DNA from: Typhlomys cinereus
Taxonomy: Eukaryota > Chordata > Mammalia > Rodentia > Platacanthomyidae
Assembly (NCBI GenBank): GCA_023101885.1
Contig: JALPQD010000233.1
Coordinates: 124,001-188,000 of the forward strand
Reading direction: 5' to 3'
Length of the DNA stretch: 64,000 bases
Under the pieces are notes generated by a model. The model ran no database searches and was not told the DNA's origin. It worked only from the letters and a program-made list of their open reading frames with translations. Shown here piece by piece: positions 1-10,810 of this stretch. The translations under genes were made by a program, and so were the position numbers. Position 1 is the first letter of the stretch. Every line of letters starts with the position of its first letter.

Positions 1-1173
1 TTAATTTGGGTTTTCTCTCTCTTGCTTTTGGTTAATTTAGCGAGGGGTATATCAATCTTAATGATTTTTTCAAAAAACCAGACTTTTGACTGGTTGATTT
101 TCTGTATTGTTTTCCTAATCTCAATTTCAGATATTTCTCCCTTTATTTTGCTAATTTCCTCCCTTCTACTGCTTTTGGGATCAGATTGCTCTAGTGTCTC
201 TAAAGCTTTTAGCTGCATTGTTAAGTTATTTATTTCTGATGTTTCCGGTTTTTGATGTAGTCATTAAGAGCTATGAACTTACTTCTTAGGACAGCTTTCA
301 TTGTGTCCCAGGTATTTTGGTAAGTTGTATTTTCATTATCGTTCACTTTCAGGAAATCTTGAATTTCCTTTTTTATTTCTTCCTGAATCCAGTTCTCATT
401 CAGCATCATATTGTTAAGTTCCCAGGAGTTAGTGTATTTTCTGTTCCTTGTTGTGTTGTGGATGTTAAGCTTTAGGCCGTGGTGGTCTGATAAGGTACAG
501 GTTAGAATTTCAACCTTCCTGTATATGTGGAGATTCGTTTTGTGGCCCAACATGTGGTCTATTTTGGAGAAAGTTCCATGTGCTGCTGATAAAAATGTGT
601 ATTCTTTGGTGCGCGGATGAAAAGTTCGATAGAGATCTGTAAGGTGCATTTCTTCAAGGGTTTGATTAAGCTCCAAAGTGTCTCTGTTAAGTTTTTTACC
701 TGTTGATCTATCCCATGTTGAGAGGGCGGTATTGAAATCCCCAAGAATTATTGTTTTGGCATTGATTTCTCGCTTTAGGCATTGTAGGGTTTGCTTAATG
801 AATGTGTGGGGGGGGCTGTATTGGGTGTATATATGTTCAGTATTGTGAAGTCTTCCTGGTGAATTGTACCTGTGACTAAAATGTAGTATCCATCTGAGTC
901 TCTTATGATTTTTTTTGGTTTGAAGTCCACTTTGTCTGATAGCATAATGGCTACCCCTGCCTGTTTTCTGCTTCCATTAGCTTGTAGAATTGTTGACCAG
1001 CCTTTTATTTTTAGGATGTGCCTATCTTTTTTGGTGAGATAGGTTTCCTGCAGGCAGCAGATTGATGGATTGTGATTTTTAATCCAAATTTGTAATCTGT
1101 GTCTCTTGATTGGTGAGTTAATTCCATTAACATTTAGTGTTATAATGGAGAAACTATTTTTAATTCCAGGCAT
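1..1173 (-). pseudogene. L1-c ORF2 N-terminal part (endonuclease and start of RT), broken
   Basis: ORF2 encodes the endonuclease and reverse transcriptase that copy L1 RNA into target DNA. The frame starts at 1173 (MPGIKNSFSIITLNVNG) and shows the AP-endonuclease landmarks NVNG, QETYLT and IYTPNT. It stops near 775 after a frameshift. The next part of the domain continues in another frame from about 676 to 230, with [11 protein letters not shown] and [10 protein letters not shown], the latter holding the catalytic Asp-His pair. More ORF2 follows to the window edge in a third frame. It cannot make a full protein. Confidence 0.9.
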
Positions 1174-1234
1174 TTATTATGTTTAGTAGTTTTTATAAGT
1201 ATATTGTTTCGCTTTTAGTGGTGTTATACTTCCC

Positions 1235-2383
1235 TTCTATTCTCCTGGATATGCCTGTTTTTTTCTTCAAGCTTGAGTATCATTTCTAGCATTTTTTGAA
1301 GGCCTGGTTTGGTGGACATGTATCCCTTCAAGTTGTCTTTGTGCTGGAAGATTTTTCTTTCTCCCTCGATCATGACAGATAGTTATGCGGGGTATATCAG
1401 CCTGGGTTGACATTTTTGCTCATTCAATACTTGAAGTATGTCTCTCCAAGCCCTTTTTGCTTTTACTGTTTTGACTGAGAAGTCATTTTTTTTTAATTTC
1501 CACTCATACAAACTTAACAAGTACACCCATCCCCTCCCTCCCTCCAACTTCCCATGGCCCTGTGCCCCCCTCCCTCCCTCCCCATCCTCCAGTGCCTCCC
1601 CCTCCCATACCCAGAGCATCCTTTAAAGTGCATGCCAAATTCTCCTCTGGGTTCTCCTCTCTGATGAGGTGCAAGGACCCAGTGAGAAATCATTTGTTAT
1701 TTTAATAGCTTTACCTTTAAAAGTGACTTATTTATTTTTTTCCCTTGAAGCTCTCAGCACCATTTCTTTATCTTGAACGTGCAGTGTTTTAACTATTATT
1801 TGGCGAGTTTCTATTTTGGTCATATCTGTTTGAGGTGTGGAATGCCTCTTGTATATGGATGGGCTTCTCTTTTTTTAGATGAGGAAAGTTTTCCTTGATG
1901 ATAGTTTGAAAAATTTCCTCAGGTGTGGTATTTTGAGATTCTTGCTCTGGTATTCCATGAATATGCATGTTAGGCTTCTTCAGGGTGTCCCATAATTCTT
2001 GAATATTCCTCCCAGACTGTTGAGTTCTGGGTGGAAGATAACTTGTCTTTTAATTCAGTTTTAAACTCTGCTTGAGTCTGTTTTAACCGCTCTATGCCTG
2101 TTTTTGTTTCTTGAACTGTTTTTCTCAATTCCTCCAAGTGTCTGTTGTGTTCCTCTTCAAAGTGCTTGATGCATTTATTTAATTCCTCCCGGATTTCCTC
2201 TTTCATAGTATTGAATATGGTAATGATCATGTTTTGAAAGTCGTTATCCTGGGTCAGGCTTTCTTGGCTATTTTCCGTGGGTTTGTTCTGGTTGGAGTCC
2301 ATCATTATGGGATTAATTCCTTCAGTGGGAGATTTGTTTACTTGGGTGTTGTTTCTCATGGATTTGAACTTTGACTTGGGCAT
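1235..2383 (-). pseudogene. L1-c ORF1, internally deleted and interrupted
   Basis: ORF1 encodes the trimeric RNA-binding chaperone of L1. The start at 2383 (MPKSKFKSMRNNTQVNK) matches the start of L1-a ORF1 after its first two residues. The coiled-coil part reads to KDKLSSTQN and then joins out of frame to sequence just upstream of the RRM. Compared with L1-a (26236-26362), roughly 100 bp of the distal coiled coil are missing. The C-terminal domain is further split by the L1 tail at 1489-1682. It is not functional. Confidence 0.9.
1489..1682 (-). mobile_element. L1 3'-end fragment inserted in L1-c ORF1
   Basis: This is about 194 bp of L1 3' UTR: poly-T, then the CTCATACAAACTTAACA end motif and the C-rich strand of the polypurine tract, on the minus strand. 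It is flanked by a 13-bp target duplication, tgagaagtcattt (1476-1488) and tgagaaatcattt (1683-1695), with one mismatch. L1-a has the uninterrupted site, which confirms the insertion point. It is a strongly 5'-truncated L1 inside the ORF1 C-terminal domain region. Confidence 0.93.
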
Positions 2384-2399
2384 TGTCGTTTTAACTCTT

Positions 2400-2767
2400 A
2401 AGACCTTCTTTCAATTTCTATGCGTTTTTCACTGAACTGAATTATTTGGCCTGGGGTTTTGGGGTTGGGCAGGGGTGGAGCTTACCTAGGTCGCGGTGAG
2501 TCCTTGCTGGACCGGCCGCATCCCGGGCGGCGGGTGGGGAAAGGGAGGATGTGGCGGCAGCGGGGCGCTATTAAACATGGGGAGCTGGGGCGTGGCCCAG
2601 GGGAGTCCTCCCAGGCACAGCGCAGCTCCGGCTCCGGCTGGCTGGTGGGAGGAGCTGGGTCACTTGGGCTGCCTGGGGTTCTGAGGGTGGGCGGGGGCGG
2701 AGCTTACCTAAATTGCGGTGAGTCCTGGCTGGACTGCTCGCGACCCGGGCGGCAGGTGGGGAAAGGG
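2400..2767 (-). promoter_or_regulatory. L1-c 5' UTR with tandem monomers
   Basis: This GC-rich 5' UTR contains a repeated unit. A block starting cctggggtt at 2450 (with gcttaccta, gcggtgagtcc, ggtggggaaag) recurs at 2672 with the same order of motifs, a period of about 222 bp. The distal unit is incomplete and ends near 2767. Tandem promoter monomers are known from mouse and rat L1 5' UTRs. Here the structure is seen directly; promoter activity is inferred. Confidence 0.8.
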
Positions 2768-3146
2768 CTAAAAATTTCATGTATCATTTCAGATGATACC
2801 TTGACAAGGTGAGATTGTTTTAAAAGTAGATTCTTTTGTGGCCTCATTATTGTAGCAACAAAGAAGCACAATAGCATGCCATCTCTCCCTGATGACAGAT
2901 TGATTTGGGAAAATTTCTAGGCAAACTCAGTTGCAATGTAGGAAGATATAGTTTATGCTTTGCTTGACAGCTTAAAACACTGGATAAGCATTAACTTCTA
3001 CAGGAGTCAGGCCAGTTTGGCCTCGGTCTTCATGGATTCCTCACATTGATACATTATGATGCATTTGTTTGATCAAAATTAGTGTCCTGGCTGTTTTGGA
3101 GCAGGGAAAGAAGGTAGGAGAAAGATTACTGCAGCAAAGGATGAAA
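2768..3146. other. Unassigned AT-rich sequence
   Basis: No repeat family or coding signal recognised between the L1 5' end and the B1 SINE. Confidence 0.5.
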
Positions 3147-3295
3147 ACAAGCCTGGTGCTGGTCCAGGCCTATAATCCCAGCATTTGGGATGTGAAAGCA
3201 GGAGGTTCAGGAGCTGAGGGTTATCTGCAGCTATACAGTGAGTTTGAGGCCAGCCTGGGCTACATGAGACTCTATGGCAATAACATCCACAATAT
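3147..3295 (+). mobile_element. B1 SINE (7SL RNA-derived)
   Basis: The classic B1 order is present: a GCCTGGTGCTGG-type start, cctataatcccagcatttggga, gcaggaggttcagg, and gagtttgaggccagcctgg followed by ctacatgagactct. It is moderately diverged. B1 is transcribed by RNA polymerase III from internal A and B boxes and moved by L1 machinery. It supports a rodent genome. Confidence 0.92.
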
Positions 3296-4068
3296 AGCAG
3301 CACGGCAAAAATTATGAATATGCGTCCTTATCTGGAGGGCAACTGTGTGATTACTATCCCATCTGAGATGCTTTGAAGGATAAAAGTGGGTATGTGCCTG
3401 GTTAACCAAGACAAATGAGTGGCTTATGACTGTCCCAGGGAAATGGGGCAGATGACTGCCCAGCTTTCCTCAGTCATACTTAGCAAGGAAAGGGTTTTTG
3501 AAAACCACGAGCAAGTGTGGTCAATTAATCCCACTCTGCACTTTGTTCAGAGTGAGCTGCACTGGGATCCGGGATCATCTGGCTATAGAGTTGTCATTTA
3601 TGCGCCACTACTCCAGCAGCCTCACCTGGCTGTCCTGGCCTGGGGAGGTAGGTCACCTCTCACCTTCTGGACATATGCTGCAGAAGCATACCGGTTCCTT
3701 GCACCGCGCTTGAGATCCAGAAGGCAGCACCCTGTGCTGGTGGGGCTATATCACCGGCCGCGGGCTAGGGGCTCAATCCTGGTTTCTGCTGCTTGCGGAT
3801 GTGCGGTCCTGGAGAGCTGGCTGACTTCTTTTTTTCTGTGGAATGGGAACGATGGCGACATCTAGTCAGTCTAGCTTTTGGTTTTGTTGTGAGAATCAAG
3901 GAGTAGAGTCGTGGGAACAGCTCCTGGTGCTGGCTGGGACTTACGTGGGGTTTCTATTGTTAACCAGCAGGGGAGAATTAGGGGGCCTTCCAGATGTCTC
4001 TTTTTCTTATACCTAGAACAAGATAGTTGTCTGCTTCTCCAAGGGATTGTTAAATAGAGAAAGCTCTT
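3296..4068. other. Unassigned stretch with CpG-richer segment at 3560-3865
   Basis: A 148-codon open frame crosses 3419-3865 on the plus strand, but I see no domain, splice context or recognisable protein in it. The segment 3690-3800 is CpG-richer than its surroundings (ccggccgcgggc at 3756). It could be an old LTR or a unique regulatory stretch; I cannot decide. Confidence 0.35.
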
Positions 4069-4104
4069 AGTACACACACACGCACACACACACGCACACA
4101 CACT
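4069..4104. repeat. Imperfect (CA)n microsatellite
   Basis: Alternating CA with CG interruptions (acacacacgcacacac). Confidence 0.85.
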
Positions 4105-4500
4105 CAGCAGTCCTCTTTCAATCAGGCTGTTGCTGAAATCCTCTTACAGAGACGCTGGGGTGTTTTTCTCCATGAGGCCGTCTGTAGTGAACCCTGCTGT
4201 CTTAAATGACCCTGCTTTGCACAAGAAAACGCTGGTAAGCTCCGTGGACCACTCGAGTTGCTGAGACGGGAGCGGATGCTGACTGGCGCAGAAGCTGTGA
4301 GGATTCAGGGGACAGGCTTGGGAGTGACAGACTTGGAGCTTGCCAAGAAGCAGCACTGGGAGCTTCTTTCCTCACACCGCTAAAAATACTGCCGGGAAAG
4401 TCATTTCTTGGGTCCCATTTTAGAAATCATAGAGACAGATCCACCATATTCATGTTTGGATCATGGTCAGCCTTCTGGTCTGAGTTTTAAATTTCAAGAG

Positions 4501-4652
4501 ATTTTTCTTTTCTTTTCTTTTCCTTTTTTTTCTTTTCTTTTTGTTCTTTCCTTTCTCTTCCTTTTCCCTTTGCCTTCCTCCCTTCCTCCCTTCCTCTCTT
4601 CCTCCCTTCCTCCCTTCCTCCTTCTTTTCTCTCTCTCTCTCTCTCTCTCTTT
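4501..4652 (+). repeat. Polypyrimidine (CT-rich) tract
   Basis: About 150 bases almost entirely C and T on the plus strand, running from TTTTC units into CCTT and ending in (CT)n. Open frames through it are low-complexity artefacts. Confidence 0.9.
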
Positions 4653-5150
4653 CTGGTGGAGGGGACAGTTAAAACCCTGTGGGGTTGGAGAAATAGAATT
4701 TAAAAATCTGTACGCTGTTGGGCACTGCTTAGGTAATTGCTAGCATTTTTTTAAAAAAGACTTTGTTAGCAATACTCAAGATGCCCTAATGACAAAGTCT
4801 TTATAGTTTATTTGCCCATAAGTCCATGATTATATATGCACATACATGCATACACATATGTTCTTATTTAAAAATTTTGAATCAGAAAGGATATAGTCTT
4901 TTGTTTTCTTTTTCTTTTTAGTTTCTCTTTATTTTCCTTTGAACCACCTGTCCTTTTTTTCTCCTCTCTCAATGACTACTTCATACCAGGTCAGAGCTCT
5001 CCCCTCTCTGTGAGTAATGGTTGGTATTTCTGATGGAAATCCATCTTTCCTTCAGCCTTCCACTGTGAACTTCTGCTCACTGAACAGTTATTTCTAAAAA
5101 CACTGGATCTGGCTCTTGGAGGGGGAGGAGAAATACGAAGACAAGTAGTT
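4653..5150. other. Unassigned AT-rich sequence
   Basis: No repeat family or coding signal recognised. Confidence 0.4.
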
Positions 5151-5291
5151 CTCTAGAAATAATTTGCCTAAAGGTTCTATAGAGGCATCCTTAGTGTTAG
5201 GAGAGGGGTCATTTAAATAAATATATTTTTTTAAATTTTTGTATGTGTCTGTGTGTGTTTGTGTGTAAGTCTGTATTAGAGGGCAATGTAA
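5151..5291. repeat. Upstream copy of a local direct duplication
   Basis: The block beginning agaaataatttgcctaaa, continuing through ctatagaggcatcc and a GT-rich SINE tail, and ending at gagggcaatgta recurs at 5484-5636, an offset of about 330 bp. This copy stops abruptly inside the start of the type-A SINE body and joins unrelated sequence. Confidence 0.85.
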
Positions 5292-5539
5292 GATCTTGCT
5301 CTCACGGGGTCCTGAAATGCACTTGGAAAGATAAGTTCAAAACCAAAACAAAGAAATGGCTGAGGGGGCTTGAGGGCAGCATGGACACAGGCCCGTTAAC
5401 CAAAAGTCAACTTATTAAATCATTTCATCAAAGGCCCAACATAGTGAAAGTCCCAATCTCTGATCAACTTGCTGAGTGGCGCTCCAGAAATAATTTGCCT
5501 AAAAATTCTATAGAGGCATCCTTAGTGTTAGGAGAGGAG

Positions 5540-5848
5540 TTATTTAAAAAATATTTATTTTTTTAAATTTTTGTATGTGTCTCGTGTGTGTTTATGTGTG
5601 TTTGTGTGTATGTCTGTATCAGAGGGCAATGTATTTACCTGTGGAGGCCCAGGATGACTTCAGGAATCACTCTGTATTGCTTATACCACCTATTTGCTTT
5701 GCTCTGAAGTTTCTTAGGCTCTAGCCTTCCAGTACTGGAAGTGCAGGCTGCCACTGTTTCCACTTGGAGTTTTTATGTGGGACCCAGGATCTGAACTCAG
5801 GACATTCTGCTTTGCAAAAGTCTTAATCCCTGAGCCATCTCTCTGACT
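5540..5848 (-). mobile_element. Type-A tRNA-derived SINE
   Basis: Read on the minus strand it has a tRNA-like head (gccatctct complement at its right end), then a body of about 230 bp, then a GT/AC-rich tail at 5565-5620. Flanks resemble each other imperfectly (agaggagttattt on the left, agaggagtcacttt on the right), probably a decayed target duplication. It is the downstream member of the local duplication. Confidence 0.82.
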
Positions 5849-6240
5849 CAAGAGAGGAGTCACTTTTAAGTCCCAGGCCCAGGCATATTTCTATGGTCAG
5901 AATCCTCTTGAGTTGGGCTATGGGAAAGCATTCTGAAGACCAGCTGGCAATAATGAGAAGTGTGGTGTGCTTAGATACACGGACTACCTAAAAGCTTGAC
6001 GCATCACTTGTGGTTCTAGAAGAAGACAGAGGCCACCTAAAAACAGCAAGTGTAAAGATAGCTATTCCCAGGGTCTGGGTGGTTAGGGAAGCTGGCAGGG
6101 GTGTCACAAAGGACACGAGCTATTGCCACATGGAAAGGGTCGCATTGGGTGGTCATATTTCACTTCTCATTACTTGCAGGTGCCTCTCACTGCCCACCCT
6201 AACGTGAGCCAAGGAAAAGAAATTCTGTCTAAGGAGGGGC
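5849..6240. other. Unassigned sequence
   Basis: No repeat family or coding signal recognised. Confidence 0.4.
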
Positions 6241-6244
6241 GAAA

Positions 6245-6312
6245 GGAGACTTAGAGAGCACTTGCTACAGTAGGTTAAGGTTCAGTCCTGAGCACCAGGT
6301 GGCTTAGAGAAT
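6245..6312 (+). mobile_element. ID-like SINE remnant
   Basis: The segment agagagcacttgctacag ... gttcagtcctgagcaccag resembles the tRNA-Ala-derived head of rodent ID elements. It is short and diverged. Confidence 0.5.
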
Positions 6313-6437
6313 GAACAGCACTCCCCCTAAACACACACTTTCCTGGGTAGACACCACATCTTTACAGGTATTATCCCTGTATCTCTTTCCTTGCCTGAGG
6401 ATACAGAGGACTGAGAAACCCCAGTTTGGTGGCATCT

Positions 6438-6812
6438 ATCATGTTTAAAATGTGGGTTGTCCCCCACAAGCTCATGTGTTTGAATCATAAGTTGTTTGGA
6501 AAGGCCATGGCACCTTTAAGAGGTGGAGATTTGCTTGAGGAAAGCCGGCACAGGAAGTGGGCCTTGAGGTAGATTAGCTCCACCCTACTTCCCGGAGAGG
6601 TCTGCTCTGGCAGTGGGCAGTCTTGCAGTTCCCAGCCTCCATGAAGGATGTGACTTAGCCCGCCTTCAGCTTCTTCTATCAACCATGCTGCTTCTACCAT
6701 GAAAGACTGTATCTCCTCTCTGGAAATGTAGCTGAATAAATCTCCCTTTTCTCCCTGAAGTTGCTTGATTTTGGGTGCTTTCTTACAGCAACAGGAAAGG
6801 CTAACTGGTACA
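6438..6812 (+). mobile_element. Old medium-reiterated repeat (hAT-like or MaLR-like)
   Basis: It begins with a gtgggttgtcccccacaagc block and ends in aataaatctccc ... cagcaacaggaaaggctaac. The late part matches the 'AATAAA then CAGCAACAG-AA-G-TAACT' end seen in several rodent medium-reiterated repeats. No clean flanking duplication is visible, so the family is not assigned. Confidence 0.55.
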
Positions 6813-6847
6813 GCATCTGTTGAGGAACTAAAGAATCATCCAGGAGG

Positions 6848-7060
6848 GCTGGTATGTAGATGGCTTAGCAAGTAAAGGCACCTGCTCACAAACTTAACAA
6901 CCTGAGTTCTATTCCAGAAAATCTATGTAGTGGAAGGAAAGAACTGACTTCTGAAAAGTTTTCCTAGGATTTCCACTTGTGTAAGATAGCATGTCACCTA
7001 TGTATACTCTGTCAAATAAACAAACAAACAACAAACAAACAACAAATAAATATTTATTAT
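6848..7060 (+). mobile_element. B3-like tRNA-derived SINE
   Basis: The head agatggcttagcaagtaaag is followed by cctgagttctattcc, a body with gtggaaggaaagaactgac, and an A-rich tail (aaataaacaaacaaac). The order matches the rodent B2/B3 superfamily. It is diverged. Confidence 0.8.
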
Positions 7061-7444
7061 TTTGAAAGGATCACACTGCAAGATAAACTTTCTAAAGTAG
7101 GAAAGATTCATGTAGGTCCCAGGCCACTAATCTACTTCTGTCTCAGTCACTGGGCAGAGGGAGAGATTTTGAGCACATCAGTGATGTCCCCTCAACCCTG
7201 AGGATTTATGTCTCAATCCCTGGATGGGGGAAGGGATAGCTATTTGTATAAGAAAAGAAAGAGCTGTTCTTACACAAATTGTTTTTGAAACTCCTGGAGT
7301 ACAAGCCAGCATTGTTTTGAGAGTCATGCCACAGAATAACACAAGGGGGGAGGAAGGAACTCTCAGCCCTGGGCAGTGTGCAGAGTGACCTGTGTGTGGA
7401 GCCTTTGACACTTTGAGGGCTCCTACACATCAGCGATACCTCCC
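7061..7444. other. Unassigned sequence
   Basis: No repeat family or coding signal recognised; overlapping antisense frames of 77-81 codons show no known protein. Confidence 0.4.
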
Positions 7445-8638
7445 ATTCCACTGACTTGTAGATAGCTGGTTCCTTTTTCTTTTATGTTAACTTTTTAGTT
7501 AAATTATGTTAATTATGAATAATATGTTGCTTATTACCTTCTCCTACCCCTCATCCCTTTCTACCCTTTCTGTTTTCCCCTCCCTCCTCATTTCCTCCTT
7601 TTCCCCACATTTTCCTATATATGAGAATCACTGGGTTACCTCTCAGATGCCTGTACCAGTCAGTCCCTGCGCACCTATAGACTATAGAATACAGAGGCTC
7701 CCCTTCTCTTTTGTCTAACACCAGTCCCATGCAGTCCCTCAGGGTGGCGTCATATCTGGTGGGATCTTATCTGTTCCACGGCAAAGTGTTGCTAGACCAG
7801 CTGTTGTAGGGGTCTAGTGGGAGGAGATAGCATTGCATTGATTCCTTGGGTACCACAGCCCTGATATGAACAGCAGCTACTGTCTGATATCATCTCTTCC
7901 TGTCCTCTGTCTCTGTCATTCTTACTATCCCCTCTTCCACAAGGTTCCTTGAGCCTTGGGATGATTAGGCTGAACACCCACAGATGCTTTTACTTTTTAT
8001 TATGGGCAGTTGTGGTTCTCTGAATCGTGCATCTTCCATTGCATATGGATACTTCCTAGTTGAGTGCTGAGTGCTTCTTTAATCTATGGGTATAATGTTA
8101 AGTACTTAGATGATAGCTTATTGCTTGGTTAACACTAAGATGTTTATTCCTTTCCAGGGCCTATGACCTTTCTATCTATAAGTATTTGGCTAGGTTTACA
8201 GTAACAAGGATGTACTTCCATTACTTCCCCCCTTTTAGGGTTCTTATTCAACTTCCTTTCCCACCCCCAACTTATTTTCTTTCTAGTTTATGGATATTAT
8301 AGGAATTTCTATTTATGAGCATCATTCTGAAGATTCAAAAGAGGCATACACCTATAATGCTTGTCTTTTTGTGTCTGTGATACTTGACTCACTATATATC
8401 TTCCAATTCCATCCATTTACCAGTGAATTCCATAATTTCATTTTTCTTGACAGCTGACTAGTATTCTATTGTGTACATGTACCACATTTTCATTATCCAT
8501 CATCCAGTGTTAGACATCTGGGCTGATTCTATTTCTTTGCTATTGTGAATTGAGCTGTGCCTCTGTAATATGATGTGACATTTTTTGGGGACTATTCCCA
8601 AGAGTGGTATAGCTGGGTTGTGCAATACTTTAATTTTT

Positions 8639-8869
8639 TTATTATTTATTCAATTGTGCGTGTGTGTAGAACCACGGACGAATTCGGGAACCACCATGGA
8701 CGCCTCCACCTCTTTCTGCCCCGGGATTCACAGGCTCCGCCCTACCAGGGCCAGAAACGCAGGGCGCCCCCGCTTCCGCCTGGCGTCTATACGCGGGATC
8801 TGGGATCCGAACTCAGGACCTTCTGCCTGCAAGGCAGAGGCTTAACCCCTGAGCCACCTCTCCAGCCCC
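8639..8869 (-). mobile_element. Young, CpG-rich type-A SINE with 17-bp target duplication
   Basis: Flanked by an exact 17-bp duplication, gcaatactttaattttt, at 8622-8638 and 8870-8886. The minus-strand head has an A-box-like TGGCTCAGGGG and a B-box-like GAGTTCGGATCC. The body keeps many CpGs (cgcagggcgcccccgc). Intact duplication and undecayed CpGs indicate a recent insertion, making this the best copy here for defining the family. Confidence 0.93.
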
Positions 8870-9204
8870 GCAATACTTTAATTTTTAACTTTTTGAGGAA
8901 CAGCCATCTTAATTTTCAAAAAGCTTGAACAATTTTATATTCCCACCAACAATGTATTAGCGATCTCTTCTTTCTATACCTTCTCCAGCATTTTTTTTTT
9001 AATTTTAGCCATTCTGATTGAGGTAAGATCACATTCTGATTGAGGTAAGATATCACAGAGTGATTTTAATTTGCATTTATTTATTGGTAAGGAATTTTGA
9101 GCATCTTTTGAGATATTTATTAGATATTTTAATGTCATTATGTGAAAGTTTCTTTTGAGTTCTGAGACCCACTTTTCAACTGGGTTACTTGTGTACTCTG
9201 GATA

Positions 9205-9600
9205 CTAATTGTACTGGTTACTCTTCTCTGTTGCTGCTGAGACACCACTCAAAGTCAAATAACTTAAAGAGAGAAAGGGAGATTTATTCAGCTTGCAGTT
9301 CCAGTGAAGGGATATAGTCTGTTATGGCAGAAAAGACATGGCCAGCAGAAGAAGCTGGAGGAGACCTAAGTCACTATGGACATCTGGAGGCTGATAGCTA
9401 GCTGCTGCATGCAAGCTCAAGAGCAGACTCATTCATTCAAACTGGGTGGGGCTAACCAACCTCAAAGCCCACCCCCTGTGATTGCCTTCTTCCAGCAAGA
9501 CTTCACCTCCTAAAGGTGCCATGACTTTCCCAAATACTGGCAGCAGCTAGGATCCAAAAACGAGCCTATGTGGGTCTACTAACATTTCAAACCATGACAC
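9205..9600 (+). mobile_element. hAT-like non-autonomous element (URR1/MER1-type candidate)
   Basis: It contains tctctgttgctgctgagaca, a gagatttattcagcttgc block and a ggtggggctaaccaacctca block typical of rodent medium-reiterated elements. It splits the old L1 at gatactaat, which recurs as gacactaat on the right, an 8-9 bp duplication with one mismatch. That length fits hAT transposition. Confidence 0.62.
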
Positions 9601-10035
9601 TAATCCTTTATCAGATATATGGCCTGAAAAAAATTTCTCTCATTCTTTGAGTTTCTTTTTTGCCTATTCAATAGTTTCTTTTGCAGAACAGAAGGATTTT
9701 TTTTTTTAAATTTTATAAAAATCCTAGTTGTTGATTATTGGTCTTATTTCCTGAGGAGAAGGGGTTCTGTTCAGAAAATCTGTACCTGGTCAATCAATTC
9801 TAGTGTAGTCCCTATTATTTATTCTAAGAGTTTCAGAGTTTCTGGTCTAATATCGAGGTCTTTGATCCATTTGGAGTTAATTTTTGTACATGGTGAGTGT
9901 TACGGGTCTAGTTTAACTTTTCTGCATGTAGGTATCCAGTTTCCCCAGCACCATTTGGTGCTGTCCTTTTCTAGTGTGTGCTCTTGGCATCCTTGTCAAA
10001 TATCAGATGACTCTACTTGGTTGATTTCTTCTGCA

Positions 10036-10592
10036 GTACCATTAGGAAAGGGAAGAGAGAGAGAAAGAGAGTGAGTGAGAAGGCCCACTCTATGGCAAGT
10101 GAGAGATGGAAGACTCTGGAAACAATGGAAATGGTGTTTTTGTCATGGACACCCACTTACTTTTACTTAGGGAAGCTGCGTTCAGTGTCAGATATGTTGG
10201 TGTTTTAACCAAAGGCTTAGGTGCATTCCAGCAGCACAGGTATTGAAAGCAGAAGCCCCAAAGAGGTCTTCTTAAAGCTAAGTGACAATGCATAGCCACA
10301 CATCAAGTCAGATGGTCCAGGTGGGGAGATGGGATGTGGAGAGATGGCTGTGAGTTGTTTGTGAGAACTGAAAAAATCCAGAAATAACTGGGGAAAAAAG
10401 GAATTCTGTAGGGGAATCCAAGCACTGTTCCCATAATTACTTTTTATGGTGACAGTGGTTAGCAGCAATATTCATATGGATAACAGCAATATTAATCATG
10501 CCACATGATAAAGGTGGGTATTTATGTATATCTGCTCATAATTCATCATCATCAGAAGAAAGAATAAGATATGGAAAACCTTCTGTAAGAAG
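10036..10592. other. Unassigned sequence
   Basis: No coding or repeat signal recognised except a short purine run near 10050-10080. Confidence 0.4.
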
Positions 10593-10772
10593 CCTCTCTC
10601 CCTCCCCCTCCCTTCCTTCCTCTTCTCTTCTTCCCTTCCTTCATTTCACTTCTTTCTTTCTCTTTCTTCCTCCCTTCTCTTCTTCTCCTCTTCTTCCTTC
10701 TTTCTTTCATCTTCTTCTTTTTTTTCTCTTCTTCTCTTTCTCTTTTCTTTCTTTCTTTCTTCTCTCTCTCTC

Positions 10773-10805
<33 letters not shown>

Positions 10806-10810
10806 TCTTG
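10593..10810 (+). repeat. Polypyrimidine tract of about 215 bp
   Basis: Near-uninterrupted C/T on the plus strand with mixed TTCC, TTTC and CT units. Frames on either strand through it are low complexity. Confidence 0.92.

Larger units (their letters stand above)
1..2767 (-). mobile_element. L1-c: 5' half of a LINE-1, truncated by the window edge
   Basis: The sequence is collinear with the full-length L1 at 20822-27109 on the same strand. From right to left it holds a 5' UTR, a damaged ORF1 and the N-terminal part of ORF2, then leaves the window. The 5' end is near 2767, where the G-rich 5' UTR gives way to AT-rich DNA. It is older than L1-a: both ORFs are interrupted, ORF1 has an internal deletion, and a later L1 tail sits at 1489-1682. 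The 3' end and the target duplication lie outside the window. Confidence 0.93.
7445..10035 (-). mobile_element. Old rodent L1, 3' UTR and ORF2 3' part
   Basis: The C-rich strand of an L1 3' UTR (7500-7780) is followed by segments collinear with the ORF2 region of L1-a, for example the attcccaagagtggtatagc and cccaccaacaatgta blocks and the tccatttggagttaa block. Divergence and indels are high, so this is an older subfamily. It is interrupted by a SINE at 8639-8869 and a repeat at 9205-9600. Confidence 0.88.

Noticed and set aside
3419..3865. 148-codon plus-strand frame as a gene
   Set aside because: No recognisable domain or splice context; the length is within what chance gives in 64 kb.
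4408..4743. 111-codon frame with hydrophobic stretch, membrane protein-like
   Set aside because: The hydrophobic part is the translation of a CT-rich tract.
8820..8870. tRNA gene
   Set aside because: tRNA-like A and B boxes are the head of a SINE with poly(A)-side tail and target duplication; no cloverleaf closes.
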